Shown: positions 35,575 through 45,036, counted from the first letter of the stretch. The stretch: 64,000 nucleotides of DNA from Suilimivivens sp009774465 (GCA_947382645.1 CANDAE010000011.1:46637-110636); one strand, 5' to 3'. Numbers and translations: made by a program. The notes: generated by a model from the letters alone, not told the origin.

Positions 35575-36588
35575 GTGAAAGAAGAAGGAAGACCGTTATG
35601 GATTAGTGTGATTGTGCCGGTTTATAATACGGTTGATCTGCTGCAGAGGTGTGTGGATTCCATACGCAGGCAGACTTACCGGAATCTGGAAATTATTTTG
35701 GTGGACGACGGTTCTACCGATAATAGCGGCGCTTTGGCGGAAAAATTTGCATTGGAAGACCGGAGAATACGGGTGTTTCATAAGGAAAATGGAGGTTCTT
35801 CCTCTGCAAGAAACCTTGGGATTTCCAAGGCCAGAGGGGATTTTATCGGCTTTGTGGATAGTGACGATTATATTGAACCGGAAATGTATGAAAGGCTTTT
35901 GCAGGTAGCTGTGACAGAAGATCTGCTTATGGTGCAGACTTCAAGGGATGAGATTGACGAAGAGGGAAATCTTCTGCCTAACGTGTGCGAGCCGCCGAAA
36001 GAGCCGGAGCTTTGGGACTGTCAACATTTTATGAGGGAACTGTTGCTTCATAAGGGTGACTGCTCTTTCTGCACAAAGCTGATTCACGCTTCTTTATTGA
36101 AAAAAGAGCGGTTTCCGGAAGGGGAACTGAATGAGGACTTTTATCTGCTGGTAAGGCTGCTTCCCAAAATACCGGCAGTTGCGGTGTTGCCCTGGCAGGA
36201 TTATCATGTTTTTTACCGGTATGGAAGCAATACTCGCACCAGAAATAGGAATGAATTTCCACAGGTGTTTACGGATATCGTGAAAAATGCAGACAGAGTG
36301 TATGAAATTGTGGAGAAGGAATATCCGGAGCTTTTGCCGGAGGCAATGCGCTTTGGCCTGTTTCAGAGGCTGGATTATATGCTTCATATTCCCATTTCTC
36401 TGATGAACAAAGAGAATACATTTTATTGTCAGGTGAAAGAATATTTAAAGAAGCATAAGAAAGATGTGCGCATGTCGCCTTATCTGACCAGAAAAAATAA
36501 GAGATATCTTTTGCTTCTTGGCACAGCACCTAAATTTGTCAGAAGAGTACATAGACTGCTGCAATTATTAAAGGGAAAAAGGGAATGA
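35575..36588 (+). CDS. GT2-family glycosyltransferase
   Basis: A 337-residue GT2 enzyme with the classical set ISVIVPVYNTVDLLQRCVDS, LVDDGSTDNSG, RNLGISKARGDFIGFVDSDD (DxD at the metal site). The C-terminal third is basic and probably membrane-associated. GTG at 35575 is chosen as the start because the family begins about ten residues before ISVIVPVYN; the frame stays open back to 35524 without a good ribosome site. Confidence 0.9.
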   Translation: MKEEGRPLWISVIVPVYNTVDLLQRCVDSIRRQTYRNLEIILVDDGSTDNSGALAEKFALEDRRIRVFHKENGGSSSARNLGISKARGDFIGFVDSDDYIEPEMYERLLQVAVTEDLLMVQTSRDEIDEEGNLLPNVCEPPKEPELWDCQHFMRELLLHKGDCSFCTKLIHASLLKKERFPEGELNEDFYLLVRLLPKIPAVAVLPWQDYHVFYRYGSNTRTRNRNEFPQVFTDIVKNADRVYEIVEKEYPELLPEAMRFGLFQRLDYMLHIPISLMNKENTFYCQVKEYLKKHKKDVRMSPYLTRKNKRYLLLLGTAPKFVRRVHRLLQLLKGKRE

Positions 36589-38237
36589 AGGAAGCCTTGA
36601 AAAACAACTTAAAATTTGGACTTGTAATGGGAGTGCTGCTTTTTTTGCAGATAGGATGTCTTTTTTATTATGGCAGCCGGAAGGCTGGCTTCCATGAAGA
36701 TGAGCTTTATACTTATTACTCTACAAATAAAACGGCAGGGCTGTCAGTAACAGACAGGCAGTGGATGGAAAAGGATGCCCTTCGGAATGATTTCGTAGTG
36801 CTTTCCGGAGAAAAATTCCGGTATGATGTGGTAAAGCAGATGCAGTCATGGGATGTGCATCCTCCGGTTTATTATTATATTTTCCATACAGCCTGTTCTT
36901 TGTTTCCTGATGTGTTCAGCAAATGGCTGGGAATTGGCGTGAATCTGATTGCTTATGTAGTTTCTTACCTGCTGCTTGCCTATGGTGCATATACAGCAGT
37001 TACCAGCAGGGAACAAAATGAAAAATGCAGAAAAAAAGGAAAACTGCTGGCCTTTTTTAGCTGCCTTGCATGGGGATTCTGTCCTGCAGTAATTTCAGGG
37101 GTTATGTTTATCCGCATGTATCAGTGGCTGACTCTTTTTATTTTGTTGTGCATGGATTTGCATCTTCGTGCGGTAAAATGGCAGGATTACAGGATAAAGA
37201 GTTTTTTCCTTCCGCTTGGTGCCACAGTATTCTTAGGATTTTTAACCCAATATTATTATATTATTTTTCATTTCTTTTTAGGGGCTGGATTTTGCTTTTA
37301 TCTTTTGAAAAACAAAAAAATCAGGCAATTGTTCGGTTATGTGGCTTCCTGCGCGGCAGGGCTTTCGCTGGCAATCTGCTATTATCCGGCCAGCCTGTCC
37401 CATATTTTCAGGGGATATCGGGGAACGGAAGCAGTCAGCGAGTTCAGTAATGCGTCAAATACATGGGACAGGCTTAAATTTTTTGGCGGCTTGTTTGACG
37501 ATTATGTAACAAATGGCACATTAAGCTGGTGGCTTTTGGGAATCTGTCTTTTGGCAGTGACCGTGTGGTTTTTGAAGAAAAAGAGAGGCAGGAAATGGGA
37601 AGTCCTAAATGAAAGTACAGGACTTTTATTATTTGCCGGAGCAGGATATTTCTTTACCGTGTCAAAAACTGCCCTGATTTTAGGAGAAACCTCTAACAGA
37701 TATCAGCTTCCTGTGTATGGTATTTTTCTGTTTTTGATTTTATATGCTGTCCTGGGGCTGGCAGAAGAGATTTTTACTTTGACGCCCTTTGTAGGCATCA
37801 AATATAAAGAAGACAATAAGTGGACAGTACGTGGAGTTGTAGCGGCAGGGAGCATTATCATTTTGCTTATGAATGGGCTGGCGCTTAAAGGTGGAAAAGT
37901 TTTTTTCCTTTATGAAGAGGAAAGAGAAGTAATGGAATATGTGAAAGCACACCGAAATGATGCAGTGGTGGTTTTTTACAATGATGCATCTGCCGATCAT
38001 ATCTGGTGGCTTTCCGATGAACTGATGGAATATGATAAGTTTTATATGGCAAGTCAGGGAAATCAGGAAGAAATTAAAGATAAAGAAATCAGAAAGAGCA
38101 ATCGGCTGTTGGTTTATGTGGCTGATTATGAGAAAAAAGAAGAGTGCCTTAAGAAACTGCTTGAAGCCAACACTCATTTGACGACATATGAAGTGATTGC
38201 ACAAAAAGGATTGTGGACATTGTATGAAATGCAGTAA
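36585..38237 (+). CDS. GT39/PMT-like polytopic glycosyltransferase (GT-C)
   Basis: A 550-residue membrane protein with about 11 hydrophobic helices and a C-terminal soluble tail (about 440-550). The first extracellular loop has the acidic motif FHEDELYTYY, and the second WDVHPPVYYYIFH, as in dolichyl/undecaprenyl-phosphate-sugar-dependent GT39 enzymes. It probably transfers a sugar from a polyprenyl-phosphate donor on the outer face, possibly made by the GtrB-like enzyme at 24984. It overlaps the preceding gene by 4 bp and closes the operon. Confidence 0.85.
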   Translation: MKEALKNNLKFGLVMGVLLFLQIGCLFYYGSRKAGFHEDELYTYYSTNKTAGLSVTDRQWMEKDALRNDFVVLSGEKFRYDVVKQMQSWDVHPPVYYYIFHTACSLFPDVFSKWLGIGVNLIAYVVSYLLLAYGAYTAVTSREQNEKCRKKGKLLAFFSCLAWGFCPAVISGVMFIRMYQWLTLFILLCMDLHLRAVKWQDYRIKSFFLPLGATVFLGFLTQYYYIIFHFFLGAGFCFYLLKNKKIRQLFGYVASCAAGLSLAICYYPASLSHIFRGYRGTEAVSEFSNASNTWDRLKFFGGLFDDYVTNGTLSWWLLGICLLAVTVWFLKKKRGRKWEVLNESTGLLLFAGAGYFFTVSKTALILGETSNRYQLPVYGIFLFLILYAVLGLAEEIFTLTPFVGIKYKEDNKWTVRGVVAAGSIIILLMNGLALKGGKVFFLYEEEREVMEYVKAHRNDAVVVFYNDASADHIWWLSDELMEYDKFYMASQGNQEEIKDKEIRKSNRLLVYVADYEKKEECLKKLLEANTHLTTYEVIAQKGLWTLYEMQ

Positions 38238-38428
38238 AAATGGGGTTCGCAACTTAAAAGTGACATCAAAAAACTCAAAAGCAACATGAGATTGATAGAA
38301 GTTGCGCTCCTGCAACTGTATGATAAAGCCATACAGTTCGTCAGAGCAATGCCATGTTGCAGAACTGTTTCGTAAAATCACACAGTAAACGAAGAAAGTG
38401 TGAAAAGATTTGAAAGGAGCAAGGAAAA
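38238..38428. other. Structured intergenic region after the polysaccharide operon
   Basis: AACTGTATG (38314-38322) pairs with CATACAGTT (38330-38338), and the outer arms GCAACATG (38281-38288) and CATGTTGC (38353-38360) can pair around it, giving a nested stem. There is no T run, so it is not a simple terminator. No gene is supported. Confidence 0.5.
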
Positions 38429-39340
38429 ATGAGTTTTGGAGAAAATTTACAGTATTTAAGAAAGCAGAAAGAAATTACACAGGAACAGTTGGCGGAGCAG
38501 CTTGAGGTGTCAAGGCAGTCAGTTTCCAAATGGGAGTCAGGACAAAGCTATCCCGAGATGGAAAAGCTGTTGCAGATCTGCAGTATGTTCCACTGTAATA
38601 TGGACACTTTAATGCAGGGGGATGTAAGTCAGGCTTTTGCAAAAGACAGTTATGGATATGACAAATTTAAAAATACATTAAGTAAGATGATTGCGGCCGG
38701 GGTGGGGATACTGCTTTTTGGCATCAGCCTTATGATGTTGCTTTGCGGAGCCGGTATAGAGGAAGACATAGCAACGGCAGTTTTCTTTGTACTGCTTATT
38801 GTGTCTGTTATAATTTTTATTGTGACGGGAATGCAGAGCGGGCGGTTTTGCGAAAAATATCCCCAGATAGAAGATTTTTATACGGAAGAGGAAAAAGAGC
38901 AGGCATACAAACGTTTTATCATCGGAATTGCTGTAGGTGTGGGATTGATTCTGGTTGGATGTCTTTTTCTGATTGTTGCAGACTTCAGGGTAGAAAAAAT
39001 GCAGCTTACCGATAAACTGCAGATGGAAAAGTGGGATTATATTATCAATGGAATATTTATGATGATTGTTGCGGCAGCAGCTTCCCTGCTTACCTTTACT
39101 GCACTGCAGAAGGAAAAATATAATGTTAAAGATTATAATAAGGAAAATAATCCTTCGCCTGAGAGGAAAAAAAGAAATGAACTGATTGGAAAACTGTGCG
39201 GCTGCATTATGCTTGTTGCAACCATTGTCTTTTTTCTGATTGGATTTATAGAAGGCGGCTGGGCTGTATCCTGGTTTGCCTTTGTGGCAGGAGGAATCCT
39301 TTGCAGTATAGTGGCAATTGCATTAAGCAGAGGAGAATGA
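38429..39340 (+). CDS. XRE-family regulator with C-terminal membrane domain
   Basis: A 303-residue protein. An HTH_3 domain covers residues about 5-62 (LRKQKEITQEQLAEQLEVSR, then QSVSKWESGQSYPEMEKLL). Hydrophobic helices follow at about 88-108, 112-132, 168-190, 206-228 and 253-300. Membrane-tethered XRE regulators are common in Firmicutes, but their signals are mostly unknown. RBS is GAAAGGAGCAAGGAAAA. It precedes the GGDEF/EAL fusion by 104 bp. Confidence 0.88.
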   Translation: MSFGENLQYLRKQKEITQEQLAEQLEVSRQSVSKWESGQSYPEMEKLLQICSMFHCNMDTLMQGDVSQAFAKDSYGYDKFKNTLSKMIAAGVGILLFGISLMMLLCGAGIEEDIATAVFFVLLIVSVIIFIVTGMQSGRFCEKYPQIEDFYTEEEKEQAYKRFIIGIAVGVGLILVGCLFLIVADFRVEKMQLTDKLQMEKWDYIINGIFMMIVAAAASLLTFTALQKEKYNVKDYNKENNPSPERKKRNELIGKLCGCIMLVATIVFFLIGFIEGGWAVSWFAFVAGGILCSIVAIALSRGE

Positions 39341-39444
39341 GGAACAGTAAAGTGTCTCATGGTGCTTCACATTTTCGGAAATTTTTGTTAAAATAAAACA
39401 AAAAACAGTATATCGGTATTTTCGATGGAAAAGTGGGGGATCAC

Positions 39445-41199
39445 ATGACACACAGTGAGAAAGCAGAACATCTTTTGCGCCAGCAGTATCACTGTTCGCA
39501 GGCATTGTTTGGGGCATTTGCGGAAGATTTTGGCATGGATTTAAAGACAGCGTTTAAAATCAGTACATGTTTTGGCGGGGGAATGCATCAGGGGAGCGTA
39601 TGCGGCTGTATTACAGCAGCCTTAATGGTGCTTGGAATGGCGCTGGGCTTTTATGATTCACAGGACAGAGAGCAGGAAATTTACGGAAATAAGAAAACAG
39701 ATGAATTCATAAAGGCATTTAAGGAAAAGATGGGCGGAGAAACCAAATGCCGGAATATTCTGGGAAAGGATATATCGAAACCGAATGAAATGGCAATCAT
39801 CCGTCAGGAGGGGCTGATTTTACAAAAATGTCCTAATGCAATGAATGCCAGCATTGAAATTCTGGAAAAAATGCTGGAGGAACAATTAAAGGATAAAGAA
39901 GAAACCAGTATAAATTTAGAAGATCTTCCGGAAAAGGATGAGATACAGAACATACTGAAAACCATCAGCAGAATCAGGCGTTTTAGAAAAAATGTCAATG
40001 AATTGATTTTTTCATCTGCTAAAGAAATAGGGTTTATTCAGTTTGATATTCGGAAATTTAAGATTATAAACGATTTATACGGGGAAAAGTTCGGAAATGA
40101 AGTTCTGGACTTTATCCTCCGGGGACTTAGGGAGAGCTGTCATGAGAGGCAGTTTTTTGTAAACCTGCGAAGTGATGTGTTCATGGTAGTGACAGAGTAT
40201 GACAAGGAAGAAGAGTTAGTGGACTTTATCCGCCAACTGGACGGAAAGATTAACAATTATAAAAATGTAAAACTCCAGATGGCCTATGGCGTATATACCA
40301 TTGAAGACAGGGAAATGGAGCAGCGGCAGATGGAAGACCGGGCCGCTATGGCAAGAAAAGCAGCCAAAAAAAATATAGTAACAAATGTACTATTCTATAA
40401 AGAACAGTTTAAGGATACATTGTATAACAGGAAGTTTATTGAAGAAAATATGCAGGCAGCAATTACCGAAAGACAGTTTATGATGTATCTTCAGCCTAAA
40501 TACAGTATTGCCAAAAATGAAATTATCGGCGCAGAGGCATTGATCCGGTGGCGGCATCCGGAACGGGGCATGATTTATCCGGATCAGTTTATTCCCATTA
40601 TTGAAGAAAATGGATTTATAAAAAAGGTAGATTATTATATATGGGAGGAAGCCAGCCGGTTTATTGCAAAGTGTAAAGAGGCCGGAATTGATTTTTGTCC
40701 TGTTTCTGTAAATATGTCAAGAGTGCATCTTTTGGATGATGAATGTATTCAGGTACTTGCAGAGATGATAGAAAAATATGGGATTCCAAAGAAGCTGCTG
40801 GAACTGGAGATTACGGAGACTGCGGATAACCAGCAGGTGAGTATGAAAGCGCTGCAGCTCAAAGAAGAAGGTTTTACTCTTTTGATGGATGATTTTGGAA
40901 GCGGGTATTCTTCCCTGAATATTTTGCTGGAAACTCCTTTTGATGTGATAAAGCTTGACAGAAAATTTATTGATAATATGACAGTTTCAAATAAGGGAAA
41001 AATGATTCTGGAGCAGGTGGTTTCTATGGCGGATAAGCTGGAGCTGGGGCTTTTGGCGGAAGGTGTGGAAACCAAAGAACAGACAGAACTTTTGCAGCGC
41101 ATAGGATGTGACCAGGTGCAGGGTTATTATTACGCAAAACCTATGCCTGCAGATGATTTTTTTGTTCTTTTAAAAAAGCAATTGGAAAATAAAGGTTAA
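39445..41199 (+). CDS. C_GCAxxG_C_C redox-like domain fused to degenerate GGDEF and EAL domains
   Basis: A 584-residue fusion. Residues 1-140 match the C_GCAxxG_C_C cysteine family: HCSQALFGAFAEDFG, then CFGGGMHQGSVCGCITAALM, with further Cys near 100 and 128. Residues about 170-310 are a GGDEF domain with RSDVF in place of GGDEF, so cyclase activity is unlikely. Residues about 330-584 are an EAL phosphodiesterase with apparently all catalytic residues: EALIRW, SVNMS, ELEITE, MDDFGSGYSS, IKLDRKF, AEGVE and QGYYYA. It probably degrades c-di-GMP, with possible redox or metal control. ATG at 39445 follows GTGGGGGATCAC; no membrane helix. Confidence 0.9.
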   Translation: MTHSEKAEHLLRQQYHCSQALFGAFAEDFGMDLKTAFKISTCFGGGMHQGSVCGCITAALMVLGMALGFYDSQDREQEIYGNKKTDEFIKAFKEKMGGETKCRNILGKDISKPNEMAIIRQEGLILQKCPNAMNASIEILEKMLEEQLKDKEETSINLEDLPEKDEIQNILKTISRIRRFRKNVNELIFSSAKEIGFIQFDIRKFKIINDLYGEKFGNEVLDFILRGLRESCHERQFFVNLRSDVFMVVTEYDKEEELVDFIRQLDGKINNYKNVKLQMAYGVYTIEDREMEQRQMEDRAAMARKAAKKNIVTNVLFYKEQFKDTLYNRKFIEENMQAAITERQFMMYLQPKYSIAKNEIIGAEALIRWRHPERGMIYPDQFIPIIEENGFIKKVDYYIWEEASRFIAKCKEAGIDFCPVSVNMSRVHLLDDECIQVLAEMIEKYGIPKKLLELEITETADNQQVSMKALQLKEEGFTLLMDDFGSGYSSLNILLETPFDVIKLDRKFIDNMTVSNKGKMILEQVVSMADKLELGLLAEGVETKEQTELLQRIGCDQVQGYYYAKPMPADDFFVLLKKQLENKG

Positions 41200-41240
41200 A
41201 TTCTGCTACAGGTATTGGAAACAGGTAAAGGAGGGTACAT

Positions 41241-43823
41241 ATGAAGGTATTAGTGATTGGCGGTGTGGCGGCCGGGACAAAAACAGCAGCAAAGTTAAAA
41301 CGGGAGGACAGAGAGCTGCAGGTAACGCTGCTTTCCAAAAGCAGGGATATTTCCTATGCAGGCTGTGGACTGCCTTATTATGTGGGAGGGATGATTCAGG
41401 AGCCGGAGGAACTGATTGTAAATACTCCTGCAAAGTATGCGGCGCTGACAGGGGTGGAAGTGCTCACGGAAAAAGAAGTGATCAGCATTGATTCGCAGAC
41501 GAAATCTGTCAAAGTGAAGGATGGAAAGACCGGCGGGGAGGAAGTACATACTTACGATAAACTGGTAATTGCAACAGGAGCTTCTCCGGCAGTTCCTCCT
41601 GTAAAGGGAATGGAACTAAACGGGGTGTTTACCATACGGACTCCGGAGGATGCGGTAAATGTCAGGGCTTATGTGGAAGAGGAAAATGTTAAAAAGGCAG
41701 TGGTGGTTGGCGCAGGCTTTATCGGTCTTGAAATGGCGGAAAATCTGCAGCAGAAAGGCGTTGCAGTTACAGTGATTGACTTTGCACCCCAGATTCTGCC
41801 TAATATTCTGGATCCTGAAATGGCTGCCTATGGCAAGAAGCATTTATTGAAAAAAGGAATCAGAGTGATTACGGGAACAAAGGCAGAAGAAATTTCAGGC
41901 GATGGAAGGGTAGAAGCAATAAAAACCAGCGCAGGCGTCCTAAGCTGCGGGCTTGTAATCATGGCGGCAGGTATTCGCCCCAACACCGGATTTTTGGAGG
42001 GCAGCGGTATTGAAATGAACCGGGGCACGATTCTTGTAGACCGGACTATGAAAACCAGTCTTCCTGATGTTTATGCAGCAGGGGACTGTGTACAGGTAGT
42101 CAGCCGTATTACCGGAAAAGCCCAGTGGTCCCCGATGGGATCTTCTGCCAATATGGAGGGGCGTACACTGGCACAGATTCTTGCAGGAGCCCAAAAGGAA
42201 TATCCGGGTGTACTTGGAACCGGCGTTGTCAAATTGCCGGGACTTAACTGCGGACGTACGGGACTTACCGAAGCACAGGCGGTAGATGCGGGATATCAGG
42301 TGGAAACAGTGCTTGCTGTTACAGATGATAAAGCTCATTACTATCCGGATTCAGCGTTCTTTGCAACAAAGCTGATTGCAGATAAGGAAAGCCACAAATT
42401 GCTTGGCTTACAGGTATTTGGCCCGGGCGCTGTAGATAAGATGGTGGATATTGCGGTAATGGGAATCAATATGGGGGCAAGGCTGGAAGATTTCGAAAAT
42501 GCAGATTTTGCCTATGCACCTCCTTTTTCCACTGCAATTCATCCCCTGGTGCAGGCTGTATATGTTTTGATGAATAAATTAAATGGTGATTTGGTCAGTA
42601 TGACTCCGGCAGAGTATGCGGCAGGAAAGGCAGAAGGATACCGGGTATTGGATGTGGCTCCGGTTCCCACCATTCGAGGCGCAGAATATATTGACCTTGC
42701 CAGTGTAAAAGGGGAACTGCCCGGGATTGGTAAGGAGGAAAAGCTGCTGCTTGTCTGTGCAAAGGGAAAGAGAGGATACTTTTTGCAGAATCGGCTGCGT
42801 TTTTATGGCTATACCAACACCGTTGTGCTGGAAGGCGCGACCTTCTTTAATGATGTAAAAGTGAAAAATGATGGCGGTCAGGTTTCCAAAGAAGAGGAAA
42901 CGAGAGTGAAGGCTCTTGGCTTTTTAAAGGACAAGAGGACGCCGGATAAATTTAATGGACGGGTAATCACACGAAACGGAAAGATCACAGCCCAGGAAGC
43001 AAAAGCAATTGCTCAGGCAGCAGAGCAGTTTGGAAGCGGTGAAGTGACTATGACCTCCCGTCTTACTATGGAAATACAGGGGGTTCCTTTTGAAAATATT
43101 GAACCTCTCAGGGAATATTTGCTGGATGCAGGTCTGGAAATGGGCGGCACAGGCTCTAAAGTGCGTCCGGTGGTATCCTGTAAGGGAACTACCTGCCAGT
43201 ATGGATTAATTGATACCTTTGAGCTGTCAGAGGAAATTCATGAGAGATTTTTCCACGGGTATGCATCTGTAAAGCTGCCTCACAAATTTAAGATAGCAGT
43301 AGGCGGCTGTCCCAACAATTGTGTAAAGCCTGATTTAAATGATCTGGGAATTATCGGACAGCGGGTGCCCCAGCCTGATCTGGAAAAATGCCGGGGATGC
43401 AAGGTGTGTCAGGTAGAGAAAAACTGTCCCATCAAAGTTGCAGGTCTTAAGGATGGAAAACTGGTGATTGATGAGAATGCATGTAATCATTGCGGCCGCT
43501 GCATGGGCAAGTGTCCCTTTGGCGCATTGGAAAACTATGTGAATGGCTACCGGATTTATATCGGCGGACGCTGGGGAAAGAAGGTTGCCAGAGGAAGATA
43601 TCTTGATAAAGTATTTACGGATAAGGAAGAGGTACTTGCCATTGTGGAAAAAGCAATTCTTTTGTTCAGGGAACAGGGAATTACAGGGGAGCGCTTTGCC
43701 GATACGGTGGAGAGGATTGGTTTTGAGCAGGTGCAGGAACAGCTCCTTAAGGATGATCTGCTCTTAAGAAAGCAGGAGAATATTTCGGCGCAGAAGCACA
43801 TGAAAGGCGGAGCTACCTGTTAG
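41241..43823 (+). CDS. CoA-disulfide-reductase-like fusion with rhodanese, sulfite-reductase-like and ferredoxin domains
   Basis: An 860-residue four-part protein. Residues 1-445 are a pyridine nucleotide-disulfide oxidoreductase with FAD motif VIGGVAAGTKTAAKL, active Cys in SYAGCGLPYY and VVGAGFIGLEMAENL. Residues about 455-550 are rhodanese-like with CAKGKRG. Residues about 575-715 resemble a siroheme/[4Fe-4S] reductase half domain (CKGTTCQYG and GGCPNNCVKP). A 2[4Fe-4S] ferredoxin follows (CRGCKVCQ, CNHCGRCMGKCP). Such fusions suggest reduction of sulfur species with NAD(P)H; the substrate is unknown. RBS is AAAGGAGGGTACAT. Confidence 0.9.
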   Translation: MKVLVIGGVAAGTKTAAKLKREDRELQVTLLSKSRDISYAGCGLPYYVGGMIQEPEELIVNTPAKYAALTGVEVLTEKEVISIDSQTKSVKVKDGKTGGEEVHTYDKLVIATGASPAVPPVKGMELNGVFTIRTPEDAVNVRAYVEEENVKKAVVVGAGFIGLEMAENLQQKGVAVTVIDFAPQILPNILDPEMAAYGKKHLLKKGIRVITGTKAEEISGDGRVEAIKTSAGVLSCGLVIMAAGIRPNTGFLEGSGIEMNRGTILVDRTMKTSLPDVYAAGDCVQVVSRITGKAQWSPMGSSANMEGRTLAQILAGAQKEYPGVLGTGVVKLPGLNCGRTGLTEAQAVDAGYQVETVLAVTDDKAHYYPDSAFFATKLIADKESHKLLGLQVFGPGAVDKMVDIAVMGINMGARLEDFENADFAYAPPFSTAIHPLVQAVYVLMNKLNGDLVSMTPAEYAAGKAEGYRVLDVAPVPTIRGAEYIDLASVKGELPGIGKEEKLLLVCAKGKRGYFLQNRLRFYGYTNTVVLEGATFFNDVKVKNDGGQVSKEEETRVKALGFLKDKRTPDKFNGRVITRNGKITAQEAKAIAQAAEQFGSGEVTMTSRLTMEIQGVPFENIEPLREYLLDAGLEMGGTGSKVRPVVSCKGTTCQYGLIDTFELSEEIHERFFHGYASVKLPHKFKIAVGGCPNNCVKPDLNDLGIIGQRVPQPDLEKCRGCKVCQVEKNCPIKVAGLKDGKLVIDENACNHCGRCMGKCPFGALENYVNGYRIYIGGRWGKKVARGRYLDKVFTDKEEVLAIVEKAILLFREQGITGERFADTVERIGFEQVQEQLLKDDLLLRKQENISAQKHMKGGATC

Positions 43824-43919
43824 CAGCTTGCCGGAATCTGAAAATTGATTTTATTGATTTTCCATGCGGTCAGGCAAAAAAATTTGCTGTTATGTCTGAT
43901 TTATGATATGATATTCGCG

Positions 43920-43950
43920 AGCCCCTGCCTTTGGGCAGGGGCTTTGCAAA
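43920..43950 (+). terminator. Terminator-like hairpin after the redox fusion
   Basis: AGCCCCTGCC pairs with GGCAGGGGCT around TTTG, followed by a short TTTG tail. GC-rich stem but a weak T run. Confidence 0.65.
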
Positions 43951-43975
43951 TTATAGAGTAAGTGGAGGCAGTTTT

Positions 43976-44974
43976 ATGTTATTAGATAACAAAACAATTC
44001 TTATTACCGGCGGCACAGGATCTTTTGGCAAATGCTTTACAAAGTATGTGCTTACAAATTACAATCCAAAGAAAATTATCATATACTCCAGAGACGAATT
44101 TAAGCAGTTTATCATGGAGAATGAATTTAAGGAATACAAGGACAGGCTCCGGTTTTTTATTGGAGATGTGAGAGATAAAGAAAGGCTTCGCAGGGCATTT
44201 GAGGGCGTGGACTATGTGATTCACGCGGCAGCCCTAAAGCAGGTTCCGGCATGTGAATACAATCCCAATGAAGCCATCAAGACCAATATTCACGGTGCCC
44301 AGAATGTGATAGATGCATCCCTGGATTCCGGAGTGAAGAAGGTAGTTGCACTTTCCACTGACAAGGCAGTGAATCCGGTCAACTTGTATGGAGGCACCAA
44401 GCTGGTATCAGATAAGTTGTTTATAGCAGCCAACGCCTATGCAGGCTCCAAGGATATCAATTTTTCAATTGTACGTTATGGAAATGTGGCGGGAAGCCGG
44501 GGTTCCATCATTCCTGTATTTCATAATATTATCAAAAACGGCGGAAATGAGCTGCCAATTACCGATTATCGCATGACACGCTTCTGGATCAGCCTGACAC
44601 AGGGGGTTGAGCTGGTAATTAAGGCATTGGAAGAGGCAAGCGGCGGTGAGACCTTTATCAGTAAAATTCCTTCCTTTAAAGTGACAGATCTGGCACAGGC
44701 CATGCTGCCCGGATGTAAGATGCCGGAAATTGGCATCCGTCCCGGAGAAAAGCTTCATGAGATTATGGTGACGGTGGAGGATTCTGCCACAACTTATGAG
44801 TATGACAGGCATTTTATCGTATATCCCCAGGTGATTTGGAATGACAAGCAGAAGATCAACTTAAGTGGTCAAAAGGTAGAGGAAGGCTTTTCCTACAGTT
44901 CCGGAAATAATAAAGAGTGGCTCAGCGTTCAGGACATTCAGGAGCTGCTTAAAAAGGTGGATCTGGAGAAGTAG
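43976..44974 (+). CDS. pseB: UDP-GlcNAc-inverting 4,6-dehydratase, PseB-like
   Basis: A 332-residue extended SDR enzyme closely resembling PseB in length and motifs: LDNKTILITGGTGSFGKCF, HAAALKQVPACEYNP, STDKAVNPVNLYGGTKL (Y-x3-K), RMTRFWISL, GIRPGEKLHEIM and the C-terminal FSYSSGNNKEWLS. PseB turns UDP-GlcNAc into a 4-keto-6-deoxy sugar, the first step to pseudaminic acid or related sugars. No pseC/F/G/H/I genes adjoin, so it may serve the exopolysaccharide cluster or a distant locus. RBS is GTGGAGGCAGTTTT. Confidence 0.9.
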   Translation: MLLDNKTILITGGTGSFGKCFTKYVLTNYNPKKIIIYSRDEFKQFIMENEFKEYKDRLRFFIGDVRDKERLRRAFEGVDYVIHAAALKQVPACEYNPNEAIKTNIHGAQNVIDASLDSGVKKVVALSTDKAVNPVNLYGGTKLVSDKLFIAANAYAGSKDINFSIVRYGNVAGSRGSIIPVFHNIIKNGGNELPITDYRMTRFWISLTQGVELVIKALEEASGGETFISKIPSFKVTDLAQAMLPGCKMPEIGIRPGEKLHEIMVTVEDSATTYEYDRHFIVYPQVIWNDKQKINLSGQKVEEGFSYSSGNNKEWLSVQDIQELLKKVDLEK

Positions 44975-45036
44975 AACCTTTGCAAATACTAAGGGCATTA
45001 GTTACAGTTTGTTAAAAAGCTGCATATAGATATAAG

